The position numbers were made by a program, and so were the translations under genes. Shown here one piece after another: positions 37,401 through 46,039 of a DNA stretch of 64,000 nt. The DNA is from Enterobacter sp. SA187 (lineage in GTDB: Bacteria; Pseudomonadota; Gammaproteobacteria; Enterobacterales; Enterobacteriaceae): positions 2,728,001 to 2,792,000 of the forward strand of contig NZ_CP019113.1 of the NCBI RefSeq assembly GCF_001888805.2, written 5' to 3'. Positions within the stretch are counted from its first letter, which is position 1; each line of letters begins with the position of its first letter. Below the pieces are notes generated by a model, which was not told the origin of the DNA, searched no databases, and worked only from the letters and a program-made list of their open reading frames with translations.

Positions 37401-38153
37401 AAGATCGCCGAGGCCGCGCGTATGGGTCGTCCGATCCCGGATCCGTACTGGAAACCGGGCGACAGCATGGACGCCACTCATCCGGTGCTGGAAAAACTGC
37501 CGTATATCGTTGTGCTGGTGGATGAATTCGCCGACCTGATGATGACCGTGGGTAAAAAAGTGGAAGAGCTGATCGCCCGTCTGGCGCAAAAAGCGCGTGC
37601 GGCAGGTATTCACCTTGTGCTGGCCACCCAGCGTCCTTCCGTGGATGTGATCACCGGCCTGATTAAGGCCAACATTCCGACGCGTATCGCCTTTACCGTT
37701 TCCAGTAAAATCGACTCCCGTACTATTCTGGATCAGGCGGGTGCGGAATCTCTGTTAGGCATGGGTGACATGCTCTACTCCGGGCCGAATTCCTCCTCAG
37801 CGCCCGTGCGTGTGCATGGTGCCTTTGTGCGCGATGAGGAAGTGCACGCCGTCGTGCAGGACTGGAAAGCGCGCGGACGACCAAAATACATTGAAGGCAT
37901 CACCTCCGATGCGGAAAGCGAAGGCGGCGGCGGTGGTTTCGATGGCGGTGAAGAGCTGGATCCGCTGTTCGATCAGGCGGTGAACTTTGTCACCGAAAAA
38001 CGCAAAGCGTCGATCTCCGGGGTACAGCGTCAGTTCCGTATCGGTTACAACCGCGCGGCACGTATTATTGAGCAAATGGAAGCGCAGGGCATCGTCAGCG
38101 AGCAGGGCCATAACGGTAACCGCGAAGTGCTGGCGCCGCCGCCGTTTGATTAA
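34428..38153 (+). CDS. ftsK: DNA translocase FtsK
   Basis: A divisome and chromosome-segregation protein of 1241 residues, shorter than the 1329 of E. coli because of the linker. The N-terminal four-helix membrane domain (about 1-200) is needed for division. A long Pro/Gln/Glu-rich linker follows (about 200-790). The RecA-like motor has Walker A GTTGSGKS near residue 905, and the C-terminal gamma winged-helix reads KOPS and activates XerD. The start is TTG at 34428 with GGAGAG upstream. The linker holds a 39-base repeat array and two ARQFA-QQ-RY copies. Confidence 0.97.
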   Translation: MSQEYTEDKEVTLTRLSSGRRLLEALLILVALFAVWLMAALLSFNPSDPSWSQTAWHEPIHNLGGVPGAWLADTLFFIFGVMAYTIPVIIIGACWFTYRHRATEDYIDYFAVSLRLIGVLALVLTSCGLAAINADDIWYFASGGVIGSLLSTAMMPLLHSSGGTLALLFIWGAGLTLFTGWSWVSIAEKIGSVILNILTFASNRTRRDDTWVDEDDYEDDEYEEDAPVQRESRRARIMRGALARRKRVAEKFANPLGRKTDEALFSGRRMDDEEEIQYSARGVAADADDVLFSSTKATGAPQWDEYDPLLSGHSVSEPLAAAAVATTAAQAWSAPVEPVMQAPAQPVAEPPYVAPPVQQPPVAQYAAPEEPSYYQPPQPPVHEHENYAAQAPVYSEPETYAAVTPEPEPHVQQQWQQPEPPAVEPEPAPEPEEIKHTRPPLYYFEEVEEKRAREREQLAAWYQPIPEPVQPEPAPKPAPAPSAPAVEPAPVVPAAALKEASTAAAAGAAAAGPVFSLAGSGAPRPQVKEGIGPQLPRPNRVRVPTRRELASYGIKLPSQRMAEERAREMDYASEDEADAMQQDELARQFASTQQSRYGDEYQHDQTGTEINEDEVAEAELARQFAAAQQQRYSGEQPAGATPFSPADFDFSPMKALVDDGPTEPLFTPGVMPESQPATPAPQPYQQPAAPQYQQPQQQPVAPPQYQQPQQQPVATPQYQQPRQPAPQDSLIHPLLMRNGDSRPVPKPTTSLPSLDLLTPPPSETEPVDTFALEQMARLVEARLNDFRIKADVVNYSPGPVITRFELNLAPGVKAARISNLSRDLARSLSTVAVRVVEVIPGKPYVGLELPNKKRQTVYLREVLDCDKFRDNASPLTVVLGKDISGEPVIADLAKMPHLLVAGTTGSGKSVGVNAMILSMLYKAQPEDVKFIMIDPKMLELSVYEGIPHLLTEVVTDMKDAANALRWSVNEMEKRYKLMSALGVRNLAGYNEKIAEAARMGRPIPDPYWKPGDSMDATHPVLEKLPYIVVLVDEFADLMMTVGKKVEELIARLAQKARAAGIHLVLATQRPSVDVITGLIKANIPTRIAFTVSSKIDSRTILDQAGAESLLGMGDMLYSGPNSSSAPVRVHGAFVRDEEVHAVVQDWKARGRPKYIEGITSDAESEGGGGGFDGGEELDPLFDQAVNFVTEKRKASISGVQRQFRIGYNRAARIIEQMEAQGIVSEQGHNGNREVLAPPPFD
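36495..36600 (+). repeat. 39-bp coding repeat array in ftsK linker
   Basis: Units starting at 36495, 36534 and 36573 share a 39-base period and encode PQYQQPQQQPVA plus one residue. The third unit is partial. E. coli FtsK has more copies of a similar Gln/Pro repeat, so copy number differs between relatives. Confidence 0.88.
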
Positions 38154-38283
38154 CCTTCTGATTGCAAAGTTGGGTAAACGAACGAAAAATCAGTCTTTTC
38201 CTCTGTCGCCGCCGTCTCGTCAGGCCTACAGTGAGTGACAGAAGAGTCTCCCGGATGGGGAGTGACGTACTTAAGGAATAACA

Positions 38284-38895
38284 ATGAAAAAAATTGCCAT
38301 TACCTGTGCATTACTGACTTCATTCGCGGCCAGCAGCGTCTGGGCTGACGCCGCGGGCGATCTGAAAAGCCGTCTGGACAAAGTCAGCAGCTTCCACGCC
38401 AGTTTCACCCAGAAAGTGACCGATGGCAGTGGGGCGGCGGTGCAGGAAGGACAGGGGGATTTATGGGTAAAACGCCCGAACCTGTTTAACTGGCACATGA
38501 CGCAGCCGGATGAAAGCATCCTGGTATCAGACGGTAAAACATTGTGGTTCTACAACCCGTTTGTTGAGCAGGCAACGGCCACTAATCTCAGCTCAGCCAC
38601 CGGCAATACGCCCTTTATGCTGATTGCCCGTAACCAGGCAAGCGACTGGCAGCAGTACAACATTAAACAGAATGGTGACGACTTCGTGCTGGTGCCGAAA
38701 GGCAATAACGGCAACCTGAAACAGTTCACCATTAACGTCAGCCAGAACGGCACCATTAATCAGTTCAGCGCAGTGGAGCAGGACGATCAGCGCAGCAGCT
38801 ATCAACTGAAATCCCAGCAGAACGGGGCCGTCGATCCGTCGAAATTCACCTTTACCCCGCCGCAGGGCGTGACGGTGGATGACCAACGTAAGTAG
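38284..38895 (+). CDS. lolA: Outer-membrane lipoprotein carrier protein LolA
   Basis: The periplasmic chaperone that carries lipoproteins from LolCDE to LolB, 203 residues with a Sec signal peptide ending SSVWA-DAAG (about residue 21). The LolA fold and the family motif NLFNWHMTQPDES are visible. A good AAGGAAT site precedes the ATG. It is followed 8 bases later by rarA on the same strand, an operon-like spacing. Confidence 0.97.
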   Translation: MKKIAITCALLTSFAASSVWADAAGDLKSRLDKVSSFHASFTQKVTDGSGAAVQEGQGDLWVKRPNLFNWHMTQPDESILVSDGKTLWFYNPFVEQATATNLSSATGNTPFMLIARNQASDWQQYNIKQNGDDFVLVPKGNNGNLKQFTINVSQNGTINQFSAVEQDDQRSSYQLKSQQNGAVDPSKFTFTPPQGVTVDDQRK

Positions 38896-38903
38896 AGGCA
38901 TGA

Positions 38904-40247
38904 GTGGGAAATCTGACGCTCGATTTTTCCGATAATACGTTTCAACCTCTGGCCGCCCGTATGCGGCCAGAAAATTTAGCGCAGTATATCGGTCAGCAGC
39001 ATCTGCTGGCGGCCGGTAAACCCTTACCGCGCGCGATTGAAGCCGGGCATCTGCACTCCATGATCCTGTGGGGCCCGCCGGGTACCGGTAAGACGACGCT
39101 GGCGGAAGTGATAGGCCGCTATGCGGACGCCGACGTTGAGCGTATATCTGCCGTCACCTCCGGCGTAAAAGAAATTCGTGAAGCGATCGAGCGGGCGCGG
39201 CAGAGCCGTAATGCCGGGCGTCGCACTATCCTGTTTGTTGACGAAGTGCACCGTTTCAATAAAAGCCAGCAGGACGCCTTTCTGCCGCATATTGAAGACG
39301 GCACCATCACCTTTATCGGCGCCACCACTGAAAATCCCTCCTTCGAACTTAACTCAGCACTGCTTTCCCGTGCGCGCGTTTATCTGCTCAAATCCCTGAC
39401 CGTTGAAGACATCGAAGAAGTCCTAAACCAGGCGATGACGGATAAAGAGCGGGGTTATGGCGGGCAAAATATCGTGTTGCCGGACGAAACCCGTAAAGCG
39501 ATTGCTGAACTGGTTAACGGCGATGCCCGCCGGGCGCTCAACACGCTGGAAATGATGGCGGACATGGCCGAAGCGGATGACAGCGGCAAGCGTGTCTTAA
39601 AAGAGGCGCTGCTGACGGAAATCGCCGGTGAGCGCAGCGCGCGCTTTGATAACAAGGGCGACCGTTTTTACGATCTGATTTCCGCGCTGCACAAGTCGGT
39701 GCGCGGCAGCGCGCCGGATGCGGCGCTGTACTGGTATGCCCGTATCATCACCGCCGGTGGCGATCCCCTTTATGTTGCGCGCCGCTGCCTGGCGATTGCG
39801 TCTGAAGATGTGGGCAACGCCGATCCGCGTGCCATGCAGGTGGCGCTCTCTGCCTGGGACTGCTTCACCCGCGTCGGGCCTGCCGAAGGCGAACGCGCAA
39901 TCGCCCAGGCCATTGTTTATCTGGCCTGCGCGCCAAAAAGTAATGCCGTCTATACCGCCTTTAAAGCGGCAATGGCGGATGCGCGCGAGCGCCCTGATTA
40001 CGACGTGCCCGACCATCTGCGCAATGCGCCGACCAAACTGATGAAAGAGTTAGGCTACGGTCAGCAGTATCGTTATGCCCATGATGAAGCCAATGCCTAC
40101 GCGGCAGGCGAGGTCTATTTCCCGCCGGAAATAGCACAAACGCGCTATTATCACCCGACAAACAGAGGTCTTGAAGGCAAGATTGGCGAAAAGCTCGCCT
40201 GGCTGGCTGAACAGGATCATAAAAGCCCCACAAAACGCTATCGCTAA
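38904..40247 (+). CDS. rarA: Replication-associated recombination protein RarA
   Basis: RarA (MgsA), 447 residues as in E. coli, an AAA+ ATPase related to clamp loaders and to eukaryotic WRNIP1. Walker A is WGPPGTGKTT near residue 56 and Walker B is LFVDEVHRFNK near 112. It acts at stalled replication forks and at strand ends. The start is GTG at 38904 (read as Met, then GNLTLDF, matching the E. coli length). It is coupled to lolA by an 8-base gap. Confidence 0.95.
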   Translation: MGNLTLDFSDNTFQPLAARMRPENLAQYIGQQHLLAAGKPLPRAIEAGHLHSMILWGPPGTGKTTLAEVIGRYADADVERISAVTSGVKEIREAIERARQSRNAGRRTILFVDEVHRFNKSQQDAFLPHIEDGTITFIGATTENPSFELNSALLSRARVYLLKSLTVEDIEEVLNQAMTDKERGYGGQNIVLPDETRKAIAELVNGDARRALNTLEMMADMAEADDSGKRVLKEALLTEIAGERSARFDNKGDRFYDLISALHKSVRGSAPDAALYWYARIITAGGDPLYVARRCLAIASEDVGNADPRAMQVALSAWDCFTRVGPAEGERAIAQAIVYLACAPKSNAVYTAFKAAMADARERPDYDVPDHLRNAPTKLMKELGYGQQYRYAHDEANAYAAGEVYFPPEIAQTRYYHPTNRGLEGKIGEKLAWLAEQDHKSPTKRYR

Positions 40248-40339
40248 CTGTGGCGTTGCGGTAAGGTTATCGATGATTCTGGTGGTTGCAGGCTGTGACC
40301 ACTTTCTCTCATTTTCAATTCGATAAGCACAGGATAAGC

Positions 40340-41632
40340 ATGCTCGATCCCAATCTGCTGCGTACCGAGCCAGACGCAGTCGCTGAAAAACTGGCACGCC
40401 GGGGCTTTAAGCTGGATGTTGATAAACTGCGCGCTCTTGAAGAGCGTCGTAAAGTTCTGCAGGTCAATACGGAAAATCTGCAGGCGGAGCGTAACTCGCG
40501 ATCGAAATCCATTGGCCAGGCGAAAGCGCGCGGGGAAGATATCGAGCCATTACGCCTGGAAGTGAACAAGCTGGGTGAAGAACTGGATGCGGCGAAAGCC
40601 GAACTGGAAACCCTGCTGGCAGAAATCCGTGATATTGCGCTGGCGATCCCGAACATCCCTCACGATGACGCGCCTGTTGGCCGCGACGAGAATGATAACG
40701 TCGAAGTCAGCCGCTGGGGCACCCCGCGTACTTTCGATTTCGAAGTACGGGATCACGTGACGCTGGGCGAAATGCACAGCGGGCTGGATTTTGCCGCGGC
40801 GGTTAAACTGACCGGTTCACGCTTTGTGGTTATGAAAGGCCAGATCGCGCGTATGCACCGTGCGCTCGCCCAGTTCATGCTGGATCTGCATACCGAACAG
40901 CACGGTTACAGCGAAAACTATGTGCCTTACCTGGTGAACCATGACACCCTGTACGGTACCGGGCAGCTGCCGAAATTTGCCGGCGATCTGTTCCATACCC
41001 GTCCGCTGGACGAGGAAGCCGACAGCAGCAACTATGCGCTGATCCCGACTGCCGAAGTGCCGCTGACTAACCTGGTACGTGATGAGATCATCGATGAAGA
41101 CGCGCTGCCGATCAAAATGACCGCGCATACGCCGTGCTTCCGCTCTGAAGCCGGATCTTACGGTCGCGATACCCGCGGTCTGATCCGCATGCACCAGTTC
41201 GATAAAGTCGAGATGGTGCAGATCGTTCGTCCGGAAGACTCCATGGACGCGCTGGAAGAGATGACTGGCCACGCGGAAAAAGTGTTGCAGCTGTTAGGTC
41301 TGCCATATCGGAAGATCATCCTCTGTACCGGCGATATGGGCTTTGGCGCCTGCAAAACCTACGATCTTGAAGTCTGGGTTCCGGCGCAGAACACCTATCG
41401 TGAGATCTCCTCCTGCTCCAACATTGGCGATTTCCAGGCACGTCGTATGCAGGCACGCTGCCGCAGCAAAACCGACAAGAAAACCCGTCTGGTGCACACC
41501 CTGAACGGTTCGGGTCTGGCGGTTGGTCGTACGCTGGTGGCGGTGCTGGAAAACTACCAGCAGGCTGATGGTCGCATCGAAGTGCCTGAAGTGTTGCGTC
41601 CGTATATGAACGGCCTCGAGTACATCGGCTGA
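40340..41632 (+). CDS. serS: Seryl-tRNA synthetase
   Basis: A class II aminoacyl-tRNA synthetase of 430 residues, as in E. coli. The N-terminal antiparallel coiled-coil arm (about 30-100) grips the long variable arm of tRNA-Ser. Catalytic motif 2 lies around TPCFRSEAGSYG and motif 3 around GSGLAVGRTLVA. It also charges tRNA-Sec. ATG at 40340 with AGGAT upstream starts MLDPNLLR; an 18-residue longer frame is not supported. An intrinsic terminator follows. Confidence 0.98.
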   Translation: MLDPNLLRTEPDAVAEKLARRGFKLDVDKLRALEERRKVLQVNTENLQAERNSRSKSIGQAKARGEDIEPLRLEVNKLGEELDAAKAELETLLAEIRDIALAIPNIPHDDAPVGRDENDNVEVSRWGTPRTFDFEVRDHVTLGEMHSGLDFAAAVKLTGSRFVVMKGQIARMHRALAQFMLDLHTEQHGYSENYVPYLVNHDTLYGTGQLPKFAGDLFHTRPLDEEADSSNYALIPTAEVPLTNLVRDEIIDEDALPIKMTAHTPCFRSEAGSYGRDTRGLIRMHQFDKVEMVQIVRPEDSMDALEEMTGHAEKVLQLLGLPYRKIILCTGDMGFGACKTYDLEVWVPAQNTYREISSCSNIGDFQARRMQARCRSKTDKKTRLVHTLNGSGLAVGRTLVAVLENYQQADGRIEVPEVLRPYMNGLEYIG

Positions 41633-41655
41633 TCACCGCGTCACCCATCACATTT

Positions 41656-41679
41656 AAAGCGCCTGCGGGCGCTTTTTTA
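41656..41679 (+). terminator. Rho-independent terminator after serS
   Basis: AAGCGCC-TGC-GGGCGCTT followed by six T residues, about 25 bases after the serS stop. Confidence 0.92.
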
Positions 41680-41687
41680 TTGCCTCA

Positions 41688-41728
41688 TTGACACCGAACA
41701 ATAACCCCTTTTATTAAAAGGGTAATAC
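41688..41728 (+). promoter_or_regulatory. FNR-dependent dmsA promoter with internal palindrome
   Basis: TTGAC-ACCG-AACAA (41688-41701) matches 8 of 10 FNR core positions and is one base different from the site I recall for E. coli dmsA. A -10-like TAATAC lies at 41723-41728, giving near-class-II spacing. A perfect 17-bp inverted repeat, CCCTTTT-ATT-AAAAGGG, fills 41706-41722 between them. Anaerobic activation is expected. Confidence 0.65.
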
Positions 41729-41831
41729 TCACTTTGTATTAGCGCAGCATAAAAAACTTAAAAAATGTTATTTCGCTATAGGGAAAACTATATAGCGAGT
41801 GTTTTTTCGTGAGCAAGCAAAGTGAGTTTTT

Positions 41832-44276
41832 ATGAAAATATCTGTTCCGGAGGTGTTACTCACCGCCGGGGTGAGTCGTCGCAGCCTGATGAAAACCTCA
41901 GCCATAGGCGGCCTCGCTGCCGCCAGCAGCGCCCTGACTTTACCCTTTTCCCGCATCGCCCGCGCCGCCGAGGCCATTGCGCCGGGCTCATCCACTGAAA
42001 AAGTCGTCTGGAGCGCCTGCACCGTGAACTGCGGCAGCCGCTGCCCGTTACGCATGCATGTGGTGGACGGCAAAATTAAGTATGTCGAAACCGATAACAC
42101 AGGCGATGACAACTATGACGGACAGCATCAGGTGCGCGCCTGTCTTCGCGGGCGCTCCATGCGTCGTCGCGTCTACAATCCCGATCGCCTGAAACAACCA
42201 ATGAAACGCGTGGGCAAACGCGGGGAAGGGAAGTTTGTTCCCATCAGCTGGGATGAAGCCTTTGACACTATCGCGGGCACTATGCAGCGGCTGATCAAAG
42301 AGTACGGCAATGAATCTATCTACCTGAATTACGGCACAGGCACGCTCGGCGGCACCATGACCCGCTCCTGGCCGCCGGGTAAAACGCTGATTGCCCGCCT
42401 GATGAACTGCTGCGGCGGCTATCTGAATCACTATGGCGACTATTCCACGGCGCAAATCGCTGCCGGACTGAATTACACCTATGGCGGATGGGCCGACGGC
42501 AACAGCCCGTCCGACATCGAAAACAGCCAGCTAGTGGTGTTGTTCGGCAATAACCCAGGCGAAACGCGCATGAGCGGCGGCGGGGTGACCTACTACGTTG
42601 AGCAGGCGCGGGAAAAATCGAAGGCGCGCATGATTATTATCGATCCGCGCTATACCGATACCGGCGCAGGGCGCGAAGATGAATGGATCCCTATTCGCCC
42701 CGGTACCGATGCGGCGCTGGTGTCGGCGCTGGCATGGGTGATGATCGACGAAAATCTCGTGGATAAGCCTTTCCTCGATAAATACTGCGTGGGTTACGAC
42801 GAAACCACATTGCCGGAAGGCGCGCCCGCCAACGGGCATTACAAGGCGTATATTCTGGGCGACGGCGATGACGGCATCGCCAAAACGCCTGAATGGGCGG
42901 CGGCTATTACCGGTATCCCGGCGGCCCGTATCGTGAAGCTGGCGCGGGAAATCTCCATGGCAAAACCGGCGTTTATCTCCCAGGGCTGGGGCCCGCAGCG
43001 TCATTCGAACGGCGAACTGGTCTCCCGCGCCATTGCCATGCTGCCATTGCTGACCGGCAATGTGGGCATCAACGGCGGCAACAGCGGCGCGCGCGAAGGC
43101 GCTTATGCGATGCCGTTTGAGCGCATGCCGACGCTGGAAAACCCGGTGCAGACCAGCATTTCCATGTTTATGTGGACAGACGCCATTGAGCGCGGCCCGG
43201 AAATGACCGCCACCCGCGACGGCGTGCGCGGCAAAGATAAGCTGGATGTGCCGATCAAGATGATCTGGAACTATGCAGGTAACTGCCTGATCAACCAGCA
43301 TTCAGAAATCAATCGCACCCATGACATCTTACAGGATGATAAAAAATGCGAGCTGATTGTGGTGGTGGACTGCCACATGACCGCATCGGCGAAGTATGCC
43401 GATATTATCCTGCCGGACTGCACCGCGTCAGAACAGATGGATTTCGCGCTGGACGCCTCCTGCGGCAACATGGATTACGTGATCTTCGCCGACCAGGCCA
43501 TCGCTCCGCTGTTTGAGTGCAAAACCATTTATGAGATGACGACGGAACTGGCGAAACGCATGGGCGTGGAAGCGCAGTTTACCGAAGGCCGTACTCAGGA
43601 AGGCTGGCTGCGCCATCTTTATGAGCAGTCCCGCGCAGCGATCCCGGCGTTGCCCTCCTTTGAGGAGTTCCGGGCACAGGGCATTTTTAAACAGCGCGAT
43701 CCCGACGGGCACCATGTGGCCTATCAGGCGTTCCGTCAGGATCCGCAGGCGAACCCGCTGACCACGCCGTCGGGCAAAATCGAGATTTACTCCACGCAAC
43801 TGGCAGAGATCGCCGCCACCTGGGAGCTTGTGGATGGCGATGTGATCCACCCGTTGCCGATCTACAGCCCGGGCTTCGAGCATCACGAGGATCCACAGCG
43901 CGAAAAATGGCCGTTGCAGCTCACCGGCTTCCATTATAAAGCCCGCACCCATTCCACTTATGGCAACGTCAATGTGCTGAAGGCCGCGTGTCGCCAGGAG
44001 ATGTGGATTAACCCCCTCGACGCGAAACAACGTGGCATCGCCAGCGGCGACAAAGTGCGTATTTTCAATGGTCGCGGCGAAGTACATGTCGGGGCGAAGG
44101 TCACGCCGCGTATTTTGCCCGGCGTGGTGGCATTAGGGGAGGGCGCCTGGTACGACCCGGACGCGAAAGGCATCGATCAGGGCGGCTGTATAAACGTGCT
44201 GACCACGCAGCGCCCGTCACCGCTGGCGAAAGGTAACCCGTCGCACAGCAACCTTGTCCAGGTCGAAAAGGTTTAA
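41832..44276 (+). CDS. dmsA: Anaerobic dimethyl sulfoxide reductase catalytic subunit DmsA
   Basis: A molybdo-bis(MGD) reductase of 814 residues that reduces DMSO, TMAO and related S- and N-oxides as anaerobic electron acceptors. The Tat signal SRRSLMKT is at residues 15-22 and is cut near ARAAEA. The FS0 cluster cysteines are in CTVNCGSRC, with a later C in QVRACLRGRS, and the GDYS region holds the likely molybdenum serine. It lies 10 bases before dmsB. The complex is bound to the inner membrane by DmsC. Confidence 0.97.
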   Translation: MKISVPEVLLTAGVSRRSLMKTSAIGGLAAASSALTLPFSRIARAAEAIAPGSSTEKVVWSACTVNCGSRCPLRMHVVDGKIKYVETDNTGDDNYDGQHQVRACLRGRSMRRRVYNPDRLKQPMKRVGKRGEGKFVPISWDEAFDTIAGTMQRLIKEYGNESIYLNYGTGTLGGTMTRSWPPGKTLIARLMNCCGGYLNHYGDYSTAQIAAGLNYTYGGWADGNSPSDIENSQLVVLFGNNPGETRMSGGGVTYYVEQAREKSKARMIIIDPRYTDTGAGREDEWIPIRPGTDAALVSALAWVMIDENLVDKPFLDKYCVGYDETTLPEGAPANGHYKAYILGDGDDGIAKTPEWAAAITGIPAARIVKLAREISMAKPAFISQGWGPQRHSNGELVSRAIAMLPLLTGNVGINGGNSGAREGAYAMPFERMPTLENPVQTSISMFMWTDAIERGPEMTATRDGVRGKDKLDVPIKMIWNYAGNCLINQHSEINRTHDILQDDKKCELIVVVDCHMTASAKYADIILPDCTASEQMDFALDASCGNMDYVIFADQAIAPLFECKTIYEMTTELAKRMGVEAQFTEGRTQEGWLRHLYEQSRAAIPALPSFEEFRAQGIFKQRDPDGHHVAYQAFRQDPQANPLTTPSGKIEIYSTQLAEIAATWELVDGDVIHPLPIYSPGFEHHEDPQREKWPLQLTGFHYKARTHSTYGNVNVLKAACRQEMWINPLDAKQRGIASGDKVRIFNGRGEVHVGAKVTPRILPGVVALGEGAWYDPDAKGIDQGGCINVLTTQRPSPLAKGNPSHSNLVQVEKV

Positions 44277-44286
44277 GGAGTAACCC

Positions 44287-44904
44287 ATGACAACTCAGTA
44301 CGGCTTTTATATTGATTCCAGCCGCTGCACCGGGTGCAAAACCTGCGAGCTGGCCTGCAAAGATTACAAAGACCTGACTCCGGAAGTCAGTTTCCGTCGC
44401 ATCTATGAATACGCGGGCGGAGACTGGCAGGAAGACAACGGCGTCTGGCAGCAGAACGTGTTTGCCTATTATCTGTCGATTGCCTGCAACCACTGCGCCG
44501 ATCCGGCCTGCACCAAAGTCTGCCCCAGCGGCGCGATGCACAAGCGCGACGACGGTTTTGTGGTGGTGAATGAAGAGGTGTGCATCGGCTGTCGTTACTG
44601 CCATATGGCCTGCCCGTACGGCGCGCCGCAGTACAACGCCGCTAAAGGTCATATGACCAAGTGCGACGGCTGCCATTCGCGGGTGACGGAGGGCAAAAAG
44701 CCGATCTGCGTCGAGTCCTGCCCGCTGCGCGCGCTGGACTTTGCGCCCGTTGACGAGCTGCGTGAAAAATACGGCAGCCTTGATGCCGTCGCCCCGCTGC
44801 CGTCCGGGCATTTTACAAAGCCGAATATCGTGATCAAACCCAACGCCAACAGCCGCCCCACCGGGGATAAAACCGGCTTTCTGGCTAACCCGCAGGAGGT
44901 GTGA
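44287..44904 (+). CDS. dmsB: DMSO reductase iron-sulfur subunit DmsB
   Basis: The electron-transfer subunit, 205 residues with four ferredoxin-like cysteine groups for four [4Fe-4S] clusters: CTGCKTCELAC near residue 14, CNHCADPACTKVC near 67, CIGCRYCHMAC near 99, and CDGC...CVESC near 126-146. It carries electrons from DmsC to DmsA. The start ATG has AAGGAG upstream, and dmsC follows after one base. Confidence 0.97.
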   Translation: MTTQYGFYIDSSRCTGCKTCELACKDYKDLTPEVSFRRIYEYAGGDWQEDNGVWQQNVFAYYLSIACNHCADPACTKVCPSGAMHKRDDGFVVVNEEVCIGCRYCHMACPYGAPQYNAAKGHMTKCDGCHSRVTEGKKPICVESCPLRALDFAPVDELREKYGSLDAVAPLPSGHFTKPNIVIKPNANSRPTGDKTGFLANPQEV

Positions 44905-44905
44905 G

Positions 44906-45769
44906 ATGGGCAACGGATGGCATGAATGGCCGCTGATGATTTTTACCGTGTTTGGTCAGTGCGTGGTCGGTGGATTTATCGTCCTCGCCGTCGCGCTGCT
45001 GCGTTTTGAGACGACATCGTTGCAACGGCAACGCATCTTCACCGCCATGACCGGCCTGTGGGTGTTAATGGGGCTGGCCTTTGTGGCCTCGACCCTGCAT
45101 CTGGGATCGCCCCTGCGCGCCTTTAATGCGCTCAATCGCATTGGGCATTCAGCGCTGAGTAACGAAATTGCCAGCGGTGCGCTGTTCTTTGCCGTGGGCG
45201 GATGCGGCTGGCTGCTGGCAATGATGAAAAAGATGCCGCCCGCGCTGTTACGCGTCTGGCTGGTGATCACCGCGCTGCTGGGGCTGGTATTTGTCTGGAT
45301 GATGGCCAGGGTGTATGACAGCATCGACACCATCCCTACCTGGTACAGTCTCTGGACCTCGCTGGGGTTTTTCCTCACTGTGCTTACTGGCGGCCCGCTG
45401 CTGGGCTATCTGCTGCTGCGGGTTGCCGGGTTTCGGGCATGCGGCATGCGCGCGCTGCCAGCGGTGACGCTGCTGGCGGTCATGATCAGCCTTGTGGCTG
45501 GCCTGATGCAGGGCCATGAACTGGCAGCGATTTCCAGCTCTGTGCAGCAGGCTGCGGCGCTGGTGCCGGAATACGGCACCCTGATGGCCTGGCGCGTCGT
45601 GCTGCTGCTGGTGGCGCTGGCAGTGTGGATCGTCCCACAGCTTAAAAACCGCCAGCCTGCCGTGCCGCTGCTGTCGCTGGCATTCGTGCTGGTGCTGGCA
45701 GGCGAGATGATCGCGCGCGGCATTTTTTATGGTTTACACATGACGGTCGGCATGGCGGTGGCTGGCTGA
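44906..45769 (+). CDS. dmsC: DMSO reductase membrane anchor DmsC
   Basis: The quinol-oxidising anchor, 287 residues with about eight hydrophobic helices (NrfD-like/DmsC family). It takes electrons from menaquinol and holds DmsAB at the membrane. It begins one base after the dmsB stop, as in E. coli. The operon ends with a strong hairpin. Sequence is more diverged from E. coli than DmsA or DmsB, as usual for the anchor. Confidence 0.95.
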   Translation: MGNGWHEWPLMIFTVFGQCVVGGFIVLAVALLRFETTSLQRQRIFTAMTGLWVLMGLAFVASTLHLGSPLRAFNALNRIGHSALSNEIASGALFFAVGGCGWLLAMMKKMPPALLRVWLVITALLGLVFVWMMARVYDSIDTIPTWYSLWTSLGFFLTVLTGGPLLGYLLLRVAGFRACGMRALPAVTLLAVMISLVAGLMQGHELAAISSSVQQAAALVPEYGTLMAWRVVLLLVALAVWIVPQLKNRQPAVPLLSLAFVLVLAGEMIARGIFYGLHMTVGMAVAG

Positions 45770-45778
45770 CGTCATCAG

Positions 45779-45818
45779 GGTAAAACCGGGGGGCCAACCG
45801 CCGGTTTTACCGTTTTTT
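45779..45818 (+). terminator. Rho-independent terminator after dmsC
   Basis: An 11-bp stem GGTAAAACCGG pairs with CCGGTTTTACC, followed by a T-run. It ends the dmsABC transcript. Confidence 0.92.
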
Positions 45819-46039
45819 CACCATGAAATATTTCAACTGAATGTAACGGTATATCCCGGAAATAACCCATATAAAACATCACGCTATTCACTTTGCTCTG
45901 GCCTTACCCGCTCCGTTAGATGAGTAAATTCAATCGACGTCCTCTAAAACGCCCGCAGCGCCATTTTCCGTAGATTGACAAAGTTTTTGCCGGTGGCATG
46001 ATGCGCTCGAATTCTGATCATCCTCACGGTTTTTCATCC

